Positions 28,535-33,259 of a DNA stretch of 33,259 nucleotides are shown here, piece after piece (position 1 is the stretch's first letter; each line of letters starts with the position of its first letter). Origin of the DNA: Acidobacteriota bacterium. GTDB taxonomy: Bacteria; Acidobacteriota; Polarisedimenticolia; J045. The notes beneath the pieces were generated by a model. It saw only the letters and a list, made by a program, of their open reading frames with translations. It searched no databases and was not told the origin of the DNA. Both the position numbers and the translations under genes were made by a program. The stretch spans positions 1-33,259 of the forward strand of contig JAGOJY010000046.1 of the NCBI GenBank assembly GCA_017994815.1. Reading direction: 5' to 3'.

Positions 28535-28563
28535 AGTCTACTGCGGGTGACCCGTATTGACAA
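28535..28563 (-). promoter_or_regulatory. Candidate sigma70-type promoter of the redox operon
   Basis: On the minus strand the -35 hexamer TTGTCA (28558-28563) and the -10 hexamer TAGACT (28535-28540) are separated by 17 bases. A start of transcription near 28528 would leave a leader of about 80 bases before the first gene. This 265-base gap (28447-28711) otherwise holds only the 3' flank of the M13 gene, where no terminator was seen. Confidence 0.5.
28544..28554. promoter_or_regulatory. Candidate operator: CGGGT-N-ACCCG dyad in the promoter spacer
   Basis: CGGGTGACCCG is a perfect five-base inverted repeat around one central base. It falls between the -35 and -10 hexamers of the candidate promoter, a position where a bound repressor would block RNA polymerase. 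The arms are short and the identity of any regulator is unknown. Confidence 0.35.
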
Positions 28564-28711
28564 GCGAGTATGTAAGTGGACTCGGGTTCCCGGTTATGCC
28601 TGCCAAACGGACGTTCGGAATCGTCCGCGCATAGCCGTCAAACACCGAACTGGCACCCACCCCGGGACATCGGGCACGTGTCGCACCGCTGGCCGCGCGT
28701 CACGGGGCGGC

Positions 28712-30847
28712 CTACCAGATGGAACAAAGTTCCGTGCGCGTCATCGCCGAGCTCGCCGGGCAGGAGAAGGCGCGCCCGAACTCCGGGAAGTTCGACAGCG
28801 GCCCGTTGACCCGGAACTGCGGAGGTGAGTGCGGGTCCACGTTCACCAGGAGCCGCTCGAACTCCGGCGCCGTCAACGTGCACCACGCCTGGGCAAAGCC
28901 GATGAAGAACAGCTGGTCGTTGGTGAGCGACTCCGAGACCCGCCCGGGGTGCGACCGCTCCCACTCCTTGAACGCCCGGTAGGCGCTCTTGACCCCGCCG
29001 AGGTCCGCGATGTTCTCGCCGAGCGTCAGCTGCCCGTTGACGGCGATCCGCGGCTGGACCTCGTAGCCCGAGTACTGGTCGACGAGGCACTGCGCCTGGT
29101 CCTCGAACCTCTGGGACACGGCCGGGGACCACCATTCGACCAGCCGTCCCGACTTGTCGAACTTCCGGCCGGTGTCGTCGAACCCGTGCGTCAGCTCGTG
29201 CCCCATGACCATGCCGATCCCGCCGAAGTTCATCGGGGCGGGGAACTCGCGGTCGAAGAACGGCGGCTGCAGGATCCCGGCCGGGAAGACCATCTCGTTG
29301 CCCAACGGGCTGTAGTAGGCGTTCACCTCGGGCGGCGTCAGCTTCCACTCGTTGCGGTCGACGGCACGCCCGACCTTGCCCAGAAGGCGCCGGAAATCGA
29401 ACGTCCGCGCCGCGATCGAGTTGTGGAAGTACTCGCCGGGCCGCGTGTCCACCGCCGCGTAGTCGATCCAGCGGTCGGGGTAGCCGATCTTGTTGACGAT
29501 CGCGCCGGCCTTGTCCGAGGCGCGCGCCCGGGTCTCGCCGTCCATCCACGCCAGTTCCGGCAAGCCGCTTTCGAACGCGCGCTCGATGCCGACGACCATC
29601 TCCCGCGCGACCGTCTTGCTGTCGCCGGGGAAGTGCTTCTCGACGTAGTACCGGCCGAGCAGTTCGCCCAGCGAGGCGTCGGTCGCGCCGACGCAGCGCT
29701 TCCAGCGCGCCGGCAGTTCCTGCTGGCCGCTCAGCCGCGCGCCGTAGAAGGCGAAGTTCTCGTTGACGAACCGCTTTGCGAGCAGCGGCGCTGCCGAGTG
29801 GACGATCTGCCAGCGGAGGTAGGCCTGGAGCACCTCGGGCGGGGTCGCCGCGACCAGGTGCTCGAGCGCCGCGAAGAACTCGGGGGTCGCGACGTTGACG
29901 AACTGCAGGCCGGGGAACCCGATCGCCTGCAGGTACCGGTCCCAGGGCAGGCCGGGCGTGAGCTGCTTCAGCCCGTCGATGTCGATCCGGTTGTACAGCT
30001 TTTCGAGGTCGCGCATCTCGGTGCGCGTGCGCGAGACCTTGGCCAGCTCGGTCTCGAAAGCGACGATCTCGTCGGCCCGCGCCGTCGCGCTCCGCTCGGG
30101 CTCGCCGAGGAACCCGAGCATGCGCGCCACGTGCACGCGGTAGTCATCGACGAGCTTCTGCGATTCCTCGTCGTCCTTGAGGTAGTAGTCCCGGTCGGGA
30201 AGGCCGAGCCCGCCCTGGCCGAGGTGGGCGATGTCGATCGTCGGGTCCTCGAAATCGGGGTCGACCTCGATGTCGAACAGACCCCCGATCTCCTGCGCGT
30301 GCAGGCTGCCGACGAACGACATGAGGGACGCCGCGTCGTCGACTTTGCTGGCACCGTCGAGCAGGGCGGCGAGCGGCTCGGCCCCCGCGCGCTCGATCGC
30401 GTCCTCGTCGAGGCACGACGCGTAGAACGTGCCGAGCCGCGCGCGGTCGGCGTCCGCGGGGTCGGCGGCGACGTCTTCCAGGATCTCGCGCAGCGCTGCG
30501 AGATTGCGCTCGTAGATCACGTCGAAACCGCGGCCCAAGCGGGGAAGGTCGGCCGGCAGTCGCGTCGACTTGATCCAACCGCCGCAGGCGTAGCGGTAGA
30601 AGTCCTGGCACGGGTCGACCGCGGGGTCCAGCGCCGCCTCGACCGCGGCAAACCGGCCTCCGCCGCCCGACGGCGCAAGGCTTCCCGATCGTTCCGGGTC
30701 GGGCGCCGAGGGGGCGCTCGGTGCTGCGGGTGCCTTCGCGAGTGCCGCGGTGGACGTGGCGGGCGAGGGCGGGACGGACGCGCACGAGGCCATGAGCGAC
30801 ACGAGGGAGGCGCAGGCGACCACGGCCAACAGCAGCAGTCGGCTCAT
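28712..30847 (-). CDS. M13-family (neprilysin-like) zinc metallopeptidase lipoprotein
   Basis: 711 aa from the ATG at 30847, which has GGAGGAA upstream and opens a lipoprotein signal (MSRLLLLAVVACASLVSLMASC, Cys22); the longer frame to 30892 is not used. Zinc-site residues are H550ELTH554 and Glu611 in GENIADLGG (610-618). The N-terminal M13 landmark DPCQDFYRYACGGW (78-91), the segment NAYYSPLGNEMVFPAGILQPPFF (509-531), and the typical C-terminal Cys-X-X-Trp (CSIW) are present, so the domain is complete. It should act outside the cytoplasm on oligopeptides, tethered to a membrane by lipid. It is divergent from the antiporter gene, with 131 bases between; no clear promoter was seen there. Confidence 0.94.
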   Translation of the reverse strand: MSRLLLLAVVACASLVSLMASCASVPPSPATSTAALAKAPAAPSAPSAPDPERSGSLAPSGGGGRFAAVEAALDPAVDPCQDFYRYACGGWIKSTRLPADLPRLGRGFDVIYERNLAALREILEDVAADPADADRARLGTFYASCLDEDAIERAGAEPLAALLDGASKVDDAASLMSFVGSLHAQEIGGLFDIEVDPDFEDPTIDIAHLGQGGLGLPDRDYYLKDDEESQKLVDDYRVHVARMLGFLGEPERSATARADEIVAFETELAKVSRTRTEMRDLEKLYNRIDIDGLKQLTPGLPWDRYLQAIGFPGLQFVNVATPEFFAALEHLVAATPPEVLQAYLRWQIVHSAAPLLAKRFVNENFAFYGARLSGQQELPARWKRCVGATDASLGELLGRYYVEKHFPGDSKTVAREMVVGIERAFESGLPELAWMDGETRARASDKAGAIVNKIGYPDRWIDYAAVDTRPGEYFHNSIAARTFDFRRLLGKVGRAVDRNEWKLTPPEVNAYYSPLGNEMVFPAGILQPPFFDREFPAPMNFGGIGMVMGHELTHGFDDTGRKFDKSGRLVEWWSPAVSQRFEDQAQCLVDQYSGYEVQPRIAVNGQLTLGENIADLGGVKSAYRAFKEWERSHPGRVSESLTNDQLFFIGFAQAWCTLTAPEFERLLVNVDPHSPPQFRVNGPLSNFPEFGRAFSCPASSAMTRTELCSIW

Positions 30848-30978
30848 CCGGGGTTCCTCCGTCGATGGCGGCAACGGGAGGGATTGTGTCACCCGGGCCC
30901 GGAGGTGCCGCGGCGGCCGTGTTCGGCGGTCGTTCGGCCGCGCCGAGCGGTCGATTGCGGGGCGGCTTCAGTCGGACG

Positions 30979-32670
30979 ATGATGTGCGGCCCTGCACCCG
31001 ACCGTCCGAGAGGGGGTCGCCCAAACTTGTTCGATCTGCCGCTGTTCGTGCTTTTCGCGGCCGTCGCGCTGGGGCTCGGGCTCGGCTCGATCCGCGTGCT
31101 CGGCGTCTCGCTCGGCGCCTCGGGGGTGTTCTTCGTCGCGCTGATGTTCGGCATCGGCGGGCTGACCGTGCCGCACGCGGTGACCGAGCTCGGCCTGCTG
31201 CTGTTCGTCTTCGCCGTCGGCCTGCAGAACGGACCACGCTTCTTCAGCATCTTCCGCGCGCGGGGCAAGCAGTTCCTGTTGGCCGGGATCGGCTCGATCA
31301 CCGCCGGCGCGATCGCCGCGCTCGTGCTGGCCCGGGTGTTCGGGCTCTCGCCGGCGCTCGCCGCCGGCCTGTACTCGGGAGCCACGACCTGCACGCCGGC
31401 GCTCGCCGCCGCGATGGATGCGGCGAGCGACGACGACCCGGCGCAACAGCAGGTGGTCTCGGTCGGGTACGGGATCGCCTACCCGTTCAGCCTGATCGGC
31501 GTCGTGCTGTTCGTGCAGCTCCTGCCGTTCCTGGTCCGCAAGCGCCCGGAAGACGCGGCAGCCGAGGCGCGCGAGGAAGAGGCGGCCACCGCCCCGCCGT
31601 TGCGGGCCCGGCTGTTCCAGGTCGAAAACCCGAGCTGCGCCGGCAAGACCGTCAGCGAGCTGCAGGCGCTCGGCATCACCGACGCGAAGATCTCGCGCAT
31701 CCGGCACGCGAACGATATCCGCCCGGCGCTGCCGGATGCGGAGCTGCACCTCGGCGACACGATCCAGGCTGTCGGGACGGAAGAGGAACTGGCCAAGGCC
31801 GCGGCGCTGATCGGCCGGCCGGTCGGCGAGGAGATGACCGATCCGGAGGGGCGCGTGGTCAGCCGCAAGCTGCTCGTGTCGCGGGCCGAGGCGGTGGGCC
31901 GCACGCTGCGGGAGCTGGGAGCCTGGGAGCACCACGGCGTGGTCGTCACGCGCGTGCAGCGACAGGGGATCGAGTTCTCGCCCTCGGTGAACTTCCGGCT
32001 CGATCTCGGCGACACGCTGCGCGTCGTCGGCGCGCCGCAGGACCTGGAGATGTTCGCGCACCGCGTCGGGGGCGAGGAGAAGCGGCTCGACGAAACGACG
32101 CTGGTGCCGCTGGCGATCGGCATCGTCGTCGGGGTCCTGGTCGGGCTGATCCCGATCCCGCTGCCCTGGGGTTTGATGACGCAACTCGGCGTGGGCGGCG
32201 GGGCCTTCGTCGTCGCCCTGCTCCTCGGCCGGTTGGGCCACGTCGGCCCGCTGTACCTCTACGTGCCGAACGCCGCGAAGTACCTCGCGCGCGAGCTCGG
32301 CCTCGTGCTGTTCCTGGCCGGGGCCGGCACCGGGGCCGGCCTGCGCTTCATCGAGGTGCTCAAGACCGCCGGCCCGCAACTGCTGTTCTCGGGCGCGGTG
32401 ATCAGCGTCGTCACGGCCGGTACCGCGTTCCTGATCCTGCACGCTCTCCTGGGCTGGAACATGCTCGCCACCGCGGGCGCGGTGTGCTCGTGCATGACCA
32501 ATCCGGCCGGTCTCGCGGCGGCCTCGCGCCTCGCCGACTCCGACGCGGCGGCCGTCGGCTTCGCGAGCGTCTATCCCGTCGCGCTGGTCGGCAAGATCGT
32601 CCTCGCGCAGCTGATCTACGCGGTCGCCTCCGCGGGGACCCTGCCGGGCCTACCCGGATTCACGCCCTGA
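30979..32670 (+). CDS. AspT/YidE-family antiporter with two RCK_C domains
   Basis: 563 aa from the ATG pair at 30979/30982. A TTG at 31027 has a better ribosome site (GAGGGGG ten bases upstream) and starts exactly at the first membrane helix (LFDLPLFVLFAAVALGLGLG), so the true start may be there. The N-terminal half has five or six membrane segments, including GLLLFVFAVGLQNGP and the conserved GLYSGATTCTPALAAAMDA. Two cytoplasmic RCK_C (TrkA-C) domains follow (about 205-370; DAELHLGDTIQAVGTEEEL and DLGDTLRVVGAPQDLE), then a second membrane half with LVLFLAGAGTGAG and VCSCMTNPAGLAAA. This is the inverted-repeat layout of aspartate:alanine exchangers and their relatives. The substrate is unknown. 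The right IS copy begins three bases after its stop. Confidence 0.9.
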   Translation: MMCGPAPDRPRGGRPNLFDLPLFVLFAAVALGLGLGSIRVLGVSLGASGVFFVALMFGIGGLTVPHAVTELGLLLFVFAVGLQNGPRFFSIFRARGKQFLLAGIGSITAGAIAALVLARVFGLSPALAAGLYSGATTCTPALAAAMDAASDDDPAQQQVVSVGYGIAYPFSLIGVVLFVQLLPFLVRKRPEDAAAEAREEEAATAPPLRARLFQVENPSCAGKTVSELQALGITDAKISRIRHANDIRPALPDAELHLGDTIQAVGTEEELAKAAALIGRPVGEEMTDPEGRVVSRKLLVSRAEAVGRTLRELGAWEHHGVVVTRVQRQGIEFSPSVNFRLDLGDTLRVVGAPQDLEMFAHRVGGEEKRLDETTLVPLAIGIVVGVLVGLIPIPLPWGLMTQLGVGGGAFVVALLLGRLGHVGPLYLYVPNAAKYLARELGLVLFLAGAGTGAGLRFIEVLKTAGPQLLFSGAVISVVTAGTAFLILHALLGWNMLATAGAVCSCMTNPAGLAAASRLADSDAAAVGFASVYPVALVGKIVLAQLIYAVASAGTLPGLPGFTP

Positions 32671-32673
32671 GAC

Positions 32674-32692
32674 GTGAGCTCGAAAAGTCACA
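32674..32692. repeat. IS terminal inverted repeat (right copy)
   Basis: GTGAGCTCGAAAAGTCACA, the inverse partner of 447-465 with a two-base difference. It lies three bases after the stop codon of the antiporter gene. Confidence 0.85.
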
Positions 32693-32813
32693 TTGATGAA
32701 AACCGGGGGCGTTAACGGCGAACCGGCCCGCCGCACCCGGTGAGCTTCGGCCCGGTCGATGTCGGCGGGGCCGCGCTGGGTGGGCGGTGTCCACGCCTCG
32801 CCGGGGCCGGGTG

Positions 32814-33259
32814 TCAGGTGACGAAGCGGTAGATGTAGGGCTTGACGTTCTCGTTGGGCCGGGCGCGCAAGGTGCCACGGTAGGCCGACTCCAGTTCGGG
32901 CGGCAGGCCGACGCGCCTGGGGAACAGCCGCCGGGCGAACAGCGCGCGGCCGTGCAGCGGGCGTTGGGCCAGGCCCAGGACCATCGCCGGGGTGCGGCGC
33001 GATTGTTCCGCCGTGCGCTCCGACAGGCCCTTGGTGTTGTTGCGGATCACGAGGAAGATCCAGGCGCGGTCCAAAAGGCCGACCGCGGTCTTGGCGAAGG
33101 CCACCGTCTCGCGGACGACGTCGCGCATCGCATGGCGCATGTAGCCGTGCAGGGCGTTGACGGCGCGCAGCGGGTTGCGCGCGTCGCGCCGGGCACGGCT
33201 GCTGACGGTCTTGTGCTCCACCCGGCCCGGGGGCAGTGCGGCCAGCGCGCGGGCGTAGT
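32814..33259 (-). CDS. Transposase, C-terminal 147 residues (partial)
   Basis: The frame is open from the right edge to a TGA at 32814. The visible part includes HKTVSSRARRDARNPLRAVN, then RDVVRETVAFAK, whose glutamate is a good candidate for the last residue of a DDE triad, and RNNTKGLSERTAEQSRRTPA and LFARRLFPRRVGLP. I recall this C-terminal pattern (arginine-rich strand, RET-AF-K helix, RN...K.LSER) from bacterial IS transposases that also carry an N-terminal zinc ribbon like the left-edge piece. A GTG at 33221 is internal, not the start. The middle of the protein with the two aspartates is in neither edge copy. Confidence 0.75.
   Translation of the reverse strand, partial: YARALAALPPGRVEHKTVSSRARRDARNPLRAVNALHGYMRHAMRDVVRETVAFAKTAVGLLDRAWIFLVIRNNTKGLSERTAEQSRRTPAMVLGLAQRPLHGRALFARRLFPRRVGLPPELESAYRGTLRARPNENVKPYIYRFVT

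Larger units (their letters stand above)
32674..33259 (-). mobile_element. Insertion sequence, 3' part, cut by the right window edge
   Basis: It starts with the terminal inverted repeat at 32674-32692, has about 120 noncoding bases, then the C-terminal part of a transposase reading leftwards from the window edge. It is in the same orientation as the left-edge copy. The inner flank of the left copy begins TTAGG and that of this copy ends GAGAC, so no target duplication links the two visible ends. Confidence 0.8.

Noticed and set aside
27916..28563. Longer start (215 aa) for the first redox-operon gene
   Set aside because: It would cover the promoter candidate and adds an Arg-rich segment without a ribosome site, whereas ATG 28446 has GGAGG at good spacing.

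Overview
This is a GC-rich stretch with long, tightly packed genes. Several families point to a Gram-negative, Acidobacteriota-like organism: a secreted von Willebrand (VWFA) protein of the type common in that phylum, a two-component-regulator-propeller hybrid kinase, an M13 lipoprotein peptidase and a TonB-type C-terminal domain. The assignment is inference; the window has no rRNA or tRNA to settle it. Both edges lie inside copies of the same insertion-sequence type. Their visible ends share a 19-base inverted repeat and their transposase pieces read in the same direction, so the central 32 kb looks like either an assembly contig that stops in repeats or a segment between two direct IS copies.

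Region by region. 1-465: 5' end of an IS (minus strand). 466-3870: a membrane-anchored Clp-like AAA+ protein whose C-terminus is a release-factor body without the GGQ domain; this is the most unusual single gene. 3998-5723: a PLP aminotransferase and a CBS-pair protein. 5778-14241: a secreted VWFA protein, a pseudo-receiver/TonB fusion and a very large propeller hybrid histidine kinase, all on the minus strand. 14271-15859: a stand-alone LigD-type polymerase translationally coupled to a conserved protein of unknown function. 15964-18791 (plus strand): glgC and malQ, a glycogen/maltodextrin pair.

18802-28446 (minus strand) is a nine-gene redox cluster. In transcription order it holds an unrecognised 176-aa protein, two DRTGG-domain proteins, an RsbW/SpoIIAB-like ATPase, an [FeFe]-hydrogenase-like protein with altered active-site residues, a zinc-ribbon protein, a NuoE-like subunit, a NuoF-like subunit, and a 1260-aa fusion of a [2Fe-2S] ferredoxin, a GltD-like NADPH/FAD module, two [4Fe-4S] sites and a NuoG-like molybdopterin fold without its metal-ligand cysteine. 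The last three together look like an electron-bifurcating NADH/NADPH/ferredoxin complex of the BfuABC/NfnABC kind. The first six look like a H2- or redox-sensing signalling module that may control it. A promoter candidate with an inverted repeat in its spacer lies just upstream, at 28535-28563.

28712-30847 is an M13 metallopeptidase lipoprotein, divergent from an AspT/YidE-family antiporter (30979-32670). The second IS copy starts at 32674 and runs off the right edge. No CRISPR array, tRNA, rRNA or phage genes were seen.
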